Origin: Algoriphagus alkaliphilus | GTDB taxonomy: Bacteria; Bacteroidota; Bacteroidia; Cytophagales; Cyclobacteriaceae | Assembly: GCF_900103735.1 (NCBI RefSeq) | Contig: NZ_FMXE01000003.1 | Coordinates: 62,001-126,000, forward strand | Direction of reading: 5' to 3' | DNA length: 64,000 bases | Shown: positions 55,334 through 64,000 of the stretch, piece by piece | How positions within the stretch are numbered: position 1 is the stretch's first letter | How the letters are laid out: each line of letters opens with the position of its first letter | Notes under the pieces: generated by a model | What the model saw: the letters and a program-made list of their open reading frames with translations, nothing else | Databases searched by the model: none | Told to the model about the DNA's origin: nothing | Program-made: the position numbers and the translations under genes

Positions 55334-56644
55334 TTAAAACCAGCCAAAAACAGCTCCCACGCTTTTCACACCCAATACCAGCGTGATCAGCCAGATAAAA
55401 ATGGCTATTCCTGTGGCAAGAGGCGTGTTTTTGTTTTTTTCCAAAACGGAATGCTGAGCCGCAATCCAGATAATCCAGCCGCTGATTACCGGAAGAAGTA
55501 TCCCGTTGGCCAATTGGGCGAGGGTAATCAATTGAACCGGTTTGATTCCAAAGGAAGAAAAAAGAAGTCCTAAGCCTACAATAATTCCCATGGTGACACG
55601 CATAGGCTTGGATCTGATTTCCTGGTCCCAAGCCATAATTCCGCAAACCACGAAACCCGCTGCCAAGGGTGCGGTGAGCGAAGAGGTCAATCCTGCAGCA
55701 AGCAAACCAAAGCCCATCATATAGCCTGCAAAACTCCCAAACACAGACTCCAATCCTTTTGATACATCAATTGCGGAAGTGATTTCGGTGCTGGTATTTG
55801 CTGCGCCGACGATTAAAATGGCCATGGAGACTATTCCTCCCAAAACCACCGAAACCACAATGTCTCTGCGCATTAGCGGAATATCAGCCTCCTTTTTCCA
55901 TCGCTTGTTCACCAGAGAAGCATACAGGAAAAGATTGTAAGGAACCACTGTCGTACCGATCAGTGCTACCAAAGTCGGGATTTCGGCTTGGTTCCATTTT
56001 GGAATAAATCCCGATATAAGTGAAGAAAAATCCGGTTTGGTCAGAATGGCGGTGACTGTAAAAGCAACAGACATCAATATCACCAAAGCTACGAGTACCC
56101 GCTCCAGCATTTTATAGCTTCCTGTCCAAAGGAGTAAAAACGCAATCAGTCCCAAAATGAAGTTTCCAACCTGCAGCTGAAGCCCAGCGAAACTCCATGT
56201 AGGGGCTTCCCAGTAAAATGCAAGACCCAGGTTAGCCCCTGAGATATTGCCGGATTCATAGGCGGCATTGCCCAATACGATCGCCAAAAGCACCAAAACC
56301 ATGGAGAAAAACCTGAACACCCGTTTTCCTTTTTGATTTCTCAGCAAGGTGCTTAAATCTGAACCTGAGACAATCCCGATTCTTCCGGACAGTTCCTGCA
56401 GGATCACGGTAGCAATGATGGAAAGCACCATCGCCCAAATCAGGGAAAACCCGAAATTTGCGCCAGCCAGTGTACAGACCGTTACCGTACCCGGGCCTAT
56501 AAAAGCGGCGGCGATGAGTGGACCCGGACCAATGGATTGAATGAATTTTTTAAGGATCAATTGGGTAAATTTTCGGAAAATAGGTAATTGGTGAGAATAT
56601 TTGTAAGCTTTCGTGTTTAACGTAGGTAAATACCCAGAACCCAT
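55334..56644 (-). CDS. Nramp-related divalent metal transporter
   Basis: 436 residues with 11 hydrophobic segments. The N-terminal GPGPLIAAAFIGPGTVTV replaces the canonical DPGN with GPGT, and the TM6 region has VVPYNLFLY in place of MPHNLFLHS. The classic Nramp metal-binding residues Asp, Asn and Met are therefore altered, which points to an Nramp-related carrier of uncertain ion choice. The fold call is sound, and the Mn/Fe substrate should not be assumed. Confidence 0.85.
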   Translation of the reverse strand: MGSGYLPTLNTKAYKYSHQLPIFRKFTQLILKKFIQSIGPGPLIAAAFIGPGTVTVCTLAGANFGFSLIWAMVLSIIATVILQELSGRIGIVSGSDLSTLLRNQKGKRVFRFFSMVLVLLAIVLGNAAYESGNISGANLGLAFYWEAPTWSFAGLQLQVGNFILGLIAFLLLWTGSYKMLERVLVALVILMSVAFTVTAILTKPDFSSLISGFIPKWNQAEIPTLVALIGTTVVPYNLFLYASLVNKRWKKEADIPLMRRDIVVSVVLGGIVSMAILIVGAANTSTEITSAIDVSKGLESVFGSFAGYMMGFGLLAAGLTSSLTAPLAAGFVVCGIMAWDQEIRSKPMRVTMGIIVGLGLLFSSFGIKPVQLITLAQLANGILLPVISGWIIWIAAQHSVLEKNKNTPLATGIAIFIWLITLVLGVKSVGAVFGWF

Positions 56645-56647
56645 TTT

Positions 56648-57658
56648 ATGATTTGGATCAAACGAATAGGGAAGCTTTTAGCCGTTTTGCTTCTGACTTG
56701 TGTTTTCTTCTTGCTCTTGCTTTACAGAAGTGATATTCCTGCGGAGGAAATTTCCGCAAAATACCGAACAGCTGAATCACATTTTATTGAAATTGACGGG
56801 GTCAATGTTCATGTTCGATTCATGGGAGAAGGGGATCCTATTTTTTTACTTCATGGGAGCTTTTCTTCCCTGCACACTTGGGATGTTTGGCAGCAGGAGT
56901 TGAGTTCTTATTTCATGACTATTTCCTTGGATTTCCCAGGTCATGGCTTGACAGGTCCGGACAAATTAAAGCGCTATACAATACAGGATTACAGTGAGTT
57001 GATCCTGGCTTTGGCAGAAAAGCTTAACCTGGAAAAGTTTCACTTGGCAGGCAATTCAATGGGAGGGGCAGTGGCGCTTCAGGTGGCTACCTCAAGACCT
57101 AATCAAGTGTTGACTTTAAATTTGGTGGATGCTTCTGGCGCTCCCCGGATTCAAACCCGAAGTATTGATTCCACCCAGACTTCAAGTAGAGGAGCTTGGG
57201 TGTTTAAACTGATCGAGAATCCGATCTTTTCGCAAGTTTTTCTGAAGTGCACACCAAAGTTTCTTTTTGCCATGAATATGAAAGAAGTCTATGGCGATGC
57301 TTCAAAAATCCGTGCTGAAACGACAGAGCGATACTTTGAGCTGATGCTTCGTGAGGGAAACAGAGCAGCGACCCTGGATCGTCTGAGTATGCCAAGAAAA
57401 TCTGCCATCGATTTTAAAAAGCTCACGATGCCGACATTAATCCTTTGGGGCGGCAAGGATTCTTGGATACCTGTTTCGCAGGCTTATGCTTTGGAAAAGG
57501 CGATTCCAGGTTCCAACCTGATTATCTTTGATGAGGCCGGTCATGTACCTATGGAAGAAATCCCGACGGAATCTGTCGCAGAATACTTGTCCTTTTTAGG
57601 GGTGGAGGTAAGAAAAAACTACCTTGAACCACCTAAACAAATGGTCTATGTCGATTGA
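56648..57658 (+). CDS. Alpha/beta hydrolase
   Basis: 336 residues. N-terminal membrane anchor (LLAVLLLTCVFFLLLLY), oxyanion strand FLLHGSF, nucleophile Ser137 in GNSMGG, acid in GGKDSWIP and His in DEAGHVPME. The substrate is unknown. It overlaps the rmuC start by 11 bp. Confidence 0.9.
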   Translation: MIWIKRIGKLLAVLLLTCVFFLLLLYRSDIPAEEISAKYRTAESHFIEIDGVNVHVRFMGEGDPIFLLHGSFSSLHTWDVWQQELSSYFMTISLDFPGHGLTGPDKLKRYTIQDYSELILALAEKLNLEKFHLAGNSMGGAVALQVATSRPNQVLTLNLVDASGAPRIQTRSIDSTQTSSRGAWVFKLIENPIFSQVFLKCTPKFLFAMNMKEVYGDASKIRAETTERYFELMLREGNRAATLDRLSMPRKSAIDFKKLTMPTLILWGGKDSWIPVSQAYALEKAIPGSNLIIFDEAGHVPMEEIPTESVAEYLSFLGVEVRKNYLEPPKQMVYVD

Positions 57659-58889
57659 GATTTTACTTTTTGCAGTACTTGCTTTCCAGGTATTAATCAT
57701 TGGATTGGTTCTTTTTCGTGGGAAAAATGATCGTGAAAGGCTTTTCCTCCAATCTGAACTCTCCCAGATGAGTAAAGAATTGGCTCAGGCTTTGGGCGAA
57801 GCCCGAAAGGAATCCAATGAAAATCTGTCCCAGCAGTTTCGCCTTATTTTTGATAATCAGCGTGCGGGGGCAAGGGATCAGAGCGAGGCACTAAAGGGAT
57901 TTGGTGAGGTGGTGAGGGGCACGATGCAGGATTTGAATTCGCTTCAGCGGGAAAAGTTTGGGCAGTTGACGCTCAAGCAGGATGAATTGGTGAAAAACAC
58001 CGAAATGCGACTGGAGAAAATCCGCGAAACAGTCGAAGAAAAACTCCAAAAAACGCTTGAAGTGAGGCTTGGACAATCTTTTGAATTGGTGAGTAATCAA
58101 CTTCAGGCAGTCCAAAAAGGACTCGGTGAAATGCAATCCCTGGCCAATGGGGTAGGAGATCTCAAGCGGGTTCTGAGCAATGTGAAAAGTCGGGGGATTT
58201 TGGGAGAATACCAGTTGCAGGCGTTGCTTGAAAATATGCTTGCCCCAGATCAGTATATTCTGAATGCTGCTGTCAACGGAACTCGTGACCGGGTGGAATT
58301 TGCCGTGAAAATGCCGGGTCAGGATGAAATAGTGCTGCTTCCGATCGACTCAAAATTTCCCCAGGAGTCCTATCTGAGATTGGTGGATGCCTATGAGATA
58401 GCGGATAAGGCCGCGATTGATTTTTACAGACAGGAACTGATCAAGGCGGTGAAAAAGTCCGCTTTGGAGATTCAAGGAAAATACATTCATCCCCCTGCGA
58501 CGACTGATTTTGCGATTCTTTTTCTTCCGGTGGAAAGTCTTTACGCGGAAATTCTCCGGGAACCCGGTTTGGCTCAACAAATTCAGCAGGATTTTAAGGT
58601 AATCGTGACCGGGCCGACTACACTTTCGGCGATTTTAAATTCCCTTCAAATGGGATTCAGAACTTTGGCAATCCAAAGAAGAAGTTCGGAAGTATGGCAG
58701 GTTCTTGGGGCAATCAAAACGGAATTTGGGAAGTTTGGGGAATTGCTGGAAAAAACTCAAAAGAAAATCCACGAGGCCAATTCCGAACTGGATAAATTGG
58801 TAGGAGTCAGAACACGCGTGATCCAACGCAAACTGAAAGAAATTCAAGAACTGCCGGAACAGGAAAGCAAAAATCTATTAGAAGACTAA
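57648..58889 (+). CDS. rmuC: DNA recombination protein RmuC
   Basis: About 413 residues from ATG 57648; an alternative start is ATG 57624. A membrane helix (LLFAVLAFQVLIIGLVLF), a long coiled coil (about 30-150), then the RmuC domain with RGILGEYQLQALLENML, PIDSKFPQESY, IHPPATTDFAILFLP and TTLSAILNSL. It limits inversions at short inverted repeats and is thought to act on recombination intermediates. Confidence 0.9.
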   Translation: MSIEILLFAVLAFQVLIIGLVLFRGKNDRERLFLQSELSQMSKELAQALGEARKESNENLSQQFRLIFDNQRAGARDQSEALKGFGEVVRGTMQDLNSLQREKFGQLTLKQDELVKNTEMRLEKIRETVEEKLQKTLEVRLGQSFELVSNQLQAVQKGLGEMQSLANGVGDLKRVLSNVKSRGILGEYQLQALLENMLAPDQYILNAAVNGTRDRVEFAVKMPGQDEIVLLPIDSKFPQESYLRLVDAYEIADKAAIDFYRQELIKAVKKSALEIQGKYIHPPATTDFAILFLPVESLYAEILREPGLAQQIQQDFKVIVTGPTTLSAILNSLQMGFRTLAIQRRSSEVWQVLGAIKTEFGKFGELLEKTQKKIHEANSELDKLVGVRTRVIQRKLKEIQELPEQESKNLLED

Positions 58890-59047
58890 CCAATCGATCA
58901 CTTAAAATTAAATAGAAATAGAATGGGAGCGAAAGGAGCTATTTCTTTATCTTTTGTGTCATTTGGTAAAAGAAAAAGCTTAAGAACTGAATATCATTCA
59001 GAAAGCTTCTAATTTTGCCAACCTTTCGAATTACTCTAAAAACCTCT

Positions 59048-60394
59048 ATGGGGATGCACATTGTAATTGCCGGCGCAGGAGATATGGGATATCACTTAGC
59101 CGAGCGATTGAGTTTTGATAATAAGGATATCACCTTGATAGATACAGAGCGTGATGTCTTGGATTATGTGGCCTCCAAGCTAGATGTGATGACCATCCAA
59201 GGTGATGCGACCTCATTCGATGTTCTCAAGCAGGCCAATGTGGGCCGGGCAAGCATGGTTCTCGCCGTCACTACCTCAGAAAAAACCAACATCGTTACGG
59301 CCGTATTGGCAAAACAGCTGGGTGCAAAACGGGTAATGGCACGAGTAAGAAATCACTCGTATTTGAATGAGGAAAATGTACCTTATTTCCATAATCTGGG
59401 GATTGACAATCTGATTTCTCCTACCATGCTATGCTCGAGGGAAATTTATAATATGATCGAAAATTCCAGTTTTACGGAAGTTTTCGACTTTGGGGGTGGG
59501 AAATTGAACATTGTAGGCATCACATTGGATCAATTTAGTCCGCTGGTCAATCAGCGGATCATGGATACGAAAGCCGATCCCACCTATGAGGATATTCGGA
59601 TTATAGCCATTGTTCGGGATCAAAAGACGATGATTCCAAGAGGAAGTACGATCATCAGAAATAATGATCACGTATTTTTTATTTCGAATAAGAAAAACAC
59701 CGAAACCATCCAGGAAGTCTTGGGTCAAAAAAAGGTCAAGATCAAGAACATCATGATCATAGGTGGAGATGACATGGCGGTGACCACGGCGATTAAGCTT
59801 CAGGATAAATATCGGGTAACCCTGGTCAACAAAGACAAAGAACGATGCAAATGGCTTGCAGAAAATCTTCCGGATACCTTGGTTATAAATGGTGATTACA
59901 AAAATATTGAAATGCTGGTGGAAGAAGGCTTAGAGCAGATGGATGCATTTCTTGCCTTAACGGAGTCATCTGAGACCAATATTATCACGAGTCTTTCCGC
60001 AAAAAATCACGGAGTTTATAAGACGATTGCTCACGTGGACACCCGCGAGTACATTCACATTTCGCACAGTATTGGGGTTGACTCTCTGATCAACAAAAAG
60101 CTGGTGGCGGCAAATGAGATTTCAAGATATCTGAAAAAAGGTACAGTGGAGGCTGTTTCGGGTATTTATGGGGTCGATGCCGAATTCATTCAATACAGCG
60201 TAAGCCGAAACAACCGCTTGACTAAGCATCCGCTGAAGGATTTGCACTTTCCCGAAACTGCCATCGTTGCCGGGGTGATCCGGGGAGATAAGGTGTTTAT
60301 CCCGGATGGAGATTTTTTACTTCAATTAAATGATAAGGCCATTGTTCTGGCACTTCCTGAGGCTAAGTTGTCACTAGAAAAACTCTTCCACTAA
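59048..60394 (+). CDS. trkA: Trk potassium transport regulator TrkA
   Basis: About 449 residues. Two TrkA-N (Rossmann, NAD-binding) and TrkA-C pairs: MHIVIAGAGDMGYHLAERL with VMTIQGDATS, then the second at MIIGGDDMAV. The open frame begins with TTG 59015, but the family starts MxIVIAGAG, so ATG 59048 or 59054 is more likely. It gates the TrkH channel encoded 3 bp downstream. Confidence 0.93.
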   Translation: MGMHIVIAGAGDMGYHLAERLSFDNKDITLIDTERDVLDYVASKLDVMTIQGDATSFDVLKQANVGRASMVLAVTTSEKTNIVTAVLAKQLGAKRVMARVRNHSYLNEENVPYFHNLGIDNLISPTMLCSREIYNMIENSSFTEVFDFGGGKLNIVGITLDQFSPLVNQRIMDTKADPTYEDIRIIAIVRDQKTMIPRGSTIIRNNDHVFFISNKKNTETIQEVLGQKKVKIKNIMIIGGDDMAVTTAIKLQDKYRVTLVNKDKERCKWLAENLPDTLVINGDYKNIEMLVEEGLEQMDAFLALTESSETNIITSLSAKNHGVYKTIAHVDTREYIHISHSIGVDSLINKKLVAANEISRYLKKGTVEAVSGIYGVDAEFIQYSVSRNNRLTKHPLKDLHFPETAIVAGVIRGDKVFIPDGDFLLQLNDKAIVLALPEAKLSLEKLFH

Positions 60395-60397
60395 GGG

Positions 60398-61846
60398 ATG
60401 CTGCATTTTAAGGCAATCGGTAAAATCATGGGAGCCCTCCTTTTTTTGATTGGGGTTCTGATGCTACCTGCGGCGGCTATATCCTGGATTTATGAGGAGA
60501 ATTCCAACCCCATTATGATCTCGGCGGCGATTTCACTTTTTATCGGAATGATTGCTTTTTTCTCTTTTTCCAAATACGACCAATTGGTCAGAAAACGGGA
60601 AGGCTACTTGATCGTAGTACTAAGCTGGATTTTCATGACGGGTTTTGGGATGCTCCCCTTTATCCTGTCCGCGGAAGTGACTAGCGTTTATGATGCACTT
60701 TTTGAAACTGTTTCAGGGCTGACCACCACAGGAGCATCTATTCTGACAGACATCGAAGCAATACCCAAAGGTTTACTCTTCTGGAGAAGTATGACACAGT
60801 GGATTGGGGGTTTGGGTATCATCGTTTTGACCGTCGCGATTTTCCCTTTGTTGGGAATTGGTGGAATTGAGCTATTTGTAGCAGAATCTCCCGGACCTAC
60901 TTCCGATAAAGTTCACCCCAGAATATCTGAGACAGCCAAGCGACTTTGGTATGTGTATGTGGGTCTGACGGTTGCAGCTTCTTTGCTCTATTGGGCAGGG
61001 GGAATGACATTTTATGATGCGGTGAACCATGGTTTGACCACCTTGGCTACAGGTGGATTCTCGACCAAAAATGCCTCAATGGCCTATTATGATTCGGCTT
61101 TTATTCAGTATACGGCTATCTTTTTTATGTTTTTGGCAGGCACCAATTTTACCCTGATTTACTTTGGTTTGATCGGGAAGTTTAGTAAGGTAATCCGAAG
61201 TGATGAATTTAAAGCCTATACTTTTGCTCTTCTATTTTTGTCTGTGATTCTCTTTCTTCCGATCTATATTCAGTCAAACATCAGTGCAGAATTTGCCTTT
61301 CGAAAGGCTGCTTTTCAGGTGGTGTCCCTTGTGACCACCACCGGATTTGTCTCAGATGATTATACCGGCTATGGTGAGGGAGTTGCTTTTGTTTGTTTTA
61401 TGTTACTCTTTTTGGGAGGTTCGGCAGGTTCTACGGCAGGTGGGATCAAGTTTGTGAGGCATGTGACCTTTTTGAAAAATTCCTGGTTGGAATTCAAGCG
61501 GATTGTGCATCCAAGAGCCATCGTACCATTGATCATCAATGGGGAAATGGTTACGGGAAGGATCATCAATAATATCATGAACTTCCTGTTGATCTATCTT
61601 TCGACCTTTGTCATCGGCTCACTCATTATTTCCCTTTTGGGCTACGATTTGGCAACCTCATTGGGCTCTGTGGCTACTTGTTTGGGAAATGTTGGTCCTG
61701 CTATCGGACAAGTGGGGCCTGTTGATAATTTCGCGTTTTTTTCTCCCGCCGCCAAAGTGGTTTTATCCTTTCTGATGCTCTTGGGCAGACTGGAATTGTT
61801 TACGATTTTGATTTTGTTTACCCCTTTCTTTTGGAGGGCGAATTGA
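60398..61846 (+). CDS. trkH: Trk potassium uptake protein TrkH
   Basis: 482 residues with about 10 hydrophobic segments and the four selectivity-filter P-loop repeats with glycines (SGLTTTGASILTD, TTLATGGFSTKNAS, VSLVTTTGFVSDD, ATCLGNVGPAIGQVG). The Na+/K+ symport or channel subunit in the inner membrane. It forms a two-gene operon with trkA. Confidence 0.95.
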   Translation: MLHFKAIGKIMGALLFLIGVLMLPAAAISWIYEENSNPIMISAAISLFIGMIAFFSFSKYDQLVRKREGYLIVVLSWIFMTGFGMLPFILSAEVTSVYDALFETVSGLTTTGASILTDIEAIPKGLLFWRSMTQWIGGLGIIVLTVAIFPLLGIGGIELFVAESPGPTSDKVHPRISETAKRLWYVYVGLTVAASLLYWAGGMTFYDAVNHGLTTLATGGFSTKNASMAYYDSAFIQYTAIFFMFLAGTNFTLIYFGLIGKFSKVIRSDEFKAYTFALLFLSVILFLPIYIQSNISAEFAFRKAAFQVVSLVTTTGFVSDDYTGYGEGVAFVCFMLLFLGGSAGSTAGGIKFVRHVTFLKNSWLEFKRIVHPRAIVPLIINGEMVTGRIINNIMNFLLIYLSTFVIGSLIISLLGYDLATSLGSVATCLGNVGPAIGQVGPVDNFAFFSPAAKVVLSFLMLLGRLELFTILILFTPFFWRAN

Positions 61847-62068
61847 ATTATTTTAGTTTTTAAAAATTTCCTCTTTCCAAAATAAAATGAGCCTTGGGAA
61901 ATAATTTTTGTTTCAAAATTTAAAATGAGGAGAATGAGTTGATATTTTCTGATGAGTTTTTGTATCAATTTTAAATTAACTTTTTCTCAAACAGGATTCT
62001 TTTTTTAAAAAAAAAGAATATGTTTAATAATCCTTAAGTTTTAATTCCAAACTTTCTTTTAGCTCACA

Positions 62069-62680
62069 ATGCGTAGTGAAAAAGCTGATATTCTTGTTTT
62101 TAGCGAATTTGATGAAATGGATCTTTGGCTTCAATTGAAGCGGGGCGAAAAGGGTGGGTTGGCCGGGATTTATTCAAAATACTCCAGTGACCTTTTTAGG
62201 TATGGCATGGCTGTCAAGCCAAATCGAAGTTTTATAAAGGATTGTATTCAGGAGTTGTTTATTGATCTTTGGAAATACAGGGATACTTTATCCCAGACTG
62301 ACAATGTTCGTGTGTATTTGATTAGATGTTTATCAAATAGGATCAATAAGGAGATTACAAGAGAAAAAAAGCTGATTTCGGAGAGTGAGATTTCGGCCTT
62401 TGAAACTGTTTTTATGGAGGAATCAGTAGAGGATAGGCTGATTGATTTTCAACGTGATCAGGATCTTCACACCAAACTTAAAAAAGGATTGGAAAAACTT
62501 CCGGCCAGGCAAAGGGAGGTTATTCAACTCATATTTTTTGAAAAGCAGGGCTATGAAGAATCTTCTAAAATCATGGGTATTAATGTCGATTCCTGCTATA
62601 CATTGGCTTGGAAAGCGATCAAAAGCCTGAAAAAAAGTATCATCCTTGCCTTTTTTTTGATGATTGTTATCGGGATTTGA
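62069..62680 (+). CDS. ECF RNA polymerase sigma factor with hydrophobic tail
   Basis: 203 residues. Region 2 (DLFRYGMAVKPNRSFIKDCIQELFIDLWKYR) and region 4 (LPARQREVIQLIFFEKQGYEESSKIMGINVDSCYTLAWKA). The last 14 residues (IILAFFLMIVIGI) are hydrophobic, which is not needed for a sigma factor. It is followed after 266 bp by a FecR-type anti-sigma gene, so it is the signal-responsive pair of a TonB-linked transport locus that lies beyond the window. Confidence 0.9.
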   Translation: MRSEKADILVFSEFDEMDLWLQLKRGEKGGLAGIYSKYSSDLFRYGMAVKPNRSFIKDCIQELFIDLWKYRDTLSQTDNVRVYLIRCLSNRINKEITREKKLISESEISAFETVFMEESVEDRLIDFQRDQDLHTKLKKGLEKLPARQREVIQLIFFEKQGYEESSKIMGINVDSCYTLAWKAIKSLKKSIILAFFLMIVIGI

Positions 62681-62946
62681 TTTTTTAACAGATACTCACG
62701 CAAAGCTCATTTTCCAAATTCTATTTTCAGGTCTTGAATCTTTTTTTTACTGGTGAAATTAAGAATGATTTGACATTGCTGAGAATGGAATTTGATTTTC
62801 AAAAAGTCAATGAAAGATCCAATAAATTATTTTTTATCCAGTATAAGTAGAAGAATTTTAATGAAATTGAAAAAGTAAAAAAATTCTTTGAAATAGGAGG
62901 ATAGAATATAAGGTTTTGATCCTTTCTGATTTAAAGAATAAAAAAA

Positions 62947-64000
62947 TTGGATATTTCAAAATATACAGTAGAAGATTTTGCGCTGAATAGGGAGTTCAGA
63001 GCCTGGGTTTTTTCCCCATCCCAAAGCCTAAATAAATATTGGGAAAGGCTTTTTGAGAAATATCCTGCTCAGGTAAAAAATGCAAAAATTGCCAAAGAGA
63101 TTTTATTGAATCTCAATTATCCAAACCATCAATTTTTGGAAAGAGAGTATTTGGAAGTTTGGGATAGGATTGATCGCGAAACCGAGGAATGGGAGAAAAA
63201 AAAGACAAAAACAGTAAAAGTTGTTTCGTTGAATTCACAATCCCTGTTGGGTAAGTATGAGAATTCAGGAAAACAAATTGTTTGGTTTTCTCAAGAGTTA
63301 AGGGTTGCTGGAATTTTACTTGTAGCCTTTAGTCTTAGTTTGATTTTCGGTCTTTTTTTTAAGAAAGAGCCTGTTAAGACAGAATATATCGCGGACGCGG
63401 TTTATGAGGAATATTCGGCACCTCCGGGAGTTAAGTCAACCCTTACAATGCAGGATGGGTCTAAAGTGTTGTTGAATTCCGGCAGTTCAGTAAGATTTAT
63501 CAAAAATTTCGAAGAGGATAAGCGGATAATTTACCTTGAAGGGGAGGCCTATTTTGAAGTTGCCAAAGATACCCTGAGACCATTTTCAGTAATTACAGGA
63601 GAGGTAACAACAACGGCCTTGGGTACCTCCTTTAATATTTCGGCATACCGGCATGAAGTTTTAAAAATTGCCCTTGTTGAAGGAAAAGTCGCAGTGGATG
63701 TAGTCCAAACAGAGGATTCCAGAGTTTTACTGGAAAAGGGGGAGGCATTAAAAATAAATACGAATTCAGGTGAAGTTAAAAAAGAAATGTTTGATTCTGA
63801 ATTGGTCATTGCTTGGACCAAGAAGAAGATAATTTTTCAGCGTGTAAAATTGGCTGAGGCAGTTAGAATCCTTGAAAACTGGTATGGAGTGAAATTTAGG
63901 TTTCAAAACACTCCAAGTCCTGATTTGGTGCTTTATGGCGTTTTTCAAGATGAAACCCTTGAAAATATTCTTGAGGGATTAAGTTATTCAGCACGATTTC
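62947..64000 (+). CDS. FecR-family anti-sigma factor (cut by window end)
   Basis: 351 residues visible. It starts with TTG at 62947, as the stop at 62932 leaves no ATG or GTG. Cytoplasmic N-terminal domain (residues 1-115, FecR N-terminal RFEKYPAQ-type), one TM helix (about 120-138, AGILLVAFSLSLIFGLFF), then the periplasmic FecR domain (LEGEAYFEVAKD, TALGTSFNISAY) and the DUF4974 domain beginning (KLAEAVRILENWYGVKFRF). It holds the ECF sigma factor until an outer-membrane receptor signals substrate. Confidence 0.88.
   Translation, partial: MDISKYTVEDFALNREFRAWVFSPSQSLNKYWERLFEKYPAQVKNAKIAKEILLNLNYPNHQFLEREYLEVWDRIDRETEEWEKKKTKTVKVVSLNSQSLLGKYENSGKQIVWFSQELRVAGILLVAFSLSLIFGLFFKKEPVKTEYIADAVYEEYSAPPGVKSTLTMQDGSKVLLNSGSSVRFIKNFEEDKRIIYLEGEAYFEVAKDTLRPFSVITGEVTTTALGTSFNISAYRHEVLKIALVEGKVAVDVVQTEDSRVLLEKGEALKINTNSGEVKKEMFDSELVIAWTKKKIIFQRVKLAEAVRILENWYGVKFRFQNTPSPDLVLYGVFQDETLENILEGLSYSARF

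Noticed and set aside
1-64000. tRNA or rRNA genes
   Set aside because: No cloverleaf-like or rRNA-like sequence was recognised by eye. A covariance-model scan was not possible here.

Overview
The window is a chromosomal segment of a Bacteroidota bacterium, most likely a Cytophagales/Cyclobacteriaceae member of the Algoriphagus kind. That placement is inferred from a SusC/SusD pair, an ECF sigma/FecR pair, a Bacteroidota-type arginine decarboxylase, TAnnTTTG-like -7 boxes and AT-rich leaders with poor Shine-Dalgarno sequences. No rRNA, tRNA, CRISPR array, integrase or intact insertion sequence was recognised.

Region 1 (1-9454) is a sulfur module. It holds a thioredoxin tail, a persulfide-dioxygenase/rhodanese fusion with the CstB layout, an outer-membrane porin, two YeeE/YedE membrane proteins, a sugar-type MFS transporter with an acyl-ACP thioesterase, and a TsdA-like dihaem thiosulfate dehydrogenase followed by a second, paralogous porin. 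Three promoters in it carry a Crp/Fnr-type palindrome (TGTGA-N6-TCACA), each 33-34 bp upstream of a -7-like box.

Region 2 (9590-12530) looks like one cold-response operon: fatty-acid desaturase (apparently with a non-ATG start), DEAD-box RNA helicase, a small basic protein and a CspA-type protein, closed by a terminator. Region 3 (12532-20828) holds housekeeping and stress genes: a 2-hydroxyacid dehydrogenase, a Dabb lipoprotein, AlkB, an MsrA-MsrB lipoprotein, an outer-membrane barrel, a large PQQ-dehydrogenase/PKD/cytochrome lipoprotein and a TerB-like protein.

Region 4 (21347-29459) is a NtrY/NtrC-like two-component system divergent from an HlyD/ABC/FtsX-type export cluster whose gene gaps contain inverted-repeat inserts. 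Region 5 (29971-35748) has arginine decarboxylase, an M15-like peptidase, a wrecked phage-antirepressor-like gene, an acyl-CoA dehydrogenase and a methyltransferase.

Region 6 (36125-50000) is a sugar-acid and glycoside locus. It comprises a uxaC - SDR mannonate oxidoreductase - uxuA operon (glucuronate to 2-keto-3-deoxygluconate), a divergent LacI-type regulator, a SusC/SusD uptake pair, and a Gfo/Idh oxidoreductase with a double DUF1080 protein. Near-identical LacI-type operators lie upstream of all three transcription units, so they may form one local regulon. Region 7 (50083-64000) has an rRNA methyltransferase, a TonB receptor, another DUF1080 protein, a frameshifted YpfJ-type metallopeptidase, an Nramp-related transporter, an alpha/beta hydrolase, RmuC, TrkA/TrkH and an ECF sigma/FecR pair cut by the window edge.

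The most unusual non-coding content is a dispersed tandem repeat family (4011-4288, 20829-21106, 40929-41208, with degenerate copies elsewhere). Its units begin with an ATGAAA that coincides with start codons of real genes, and its inner and outer stems change sequence while keeping pairing. A second dispersed inverted-repeat family occurs at 32971-33062 and 46248-46760.
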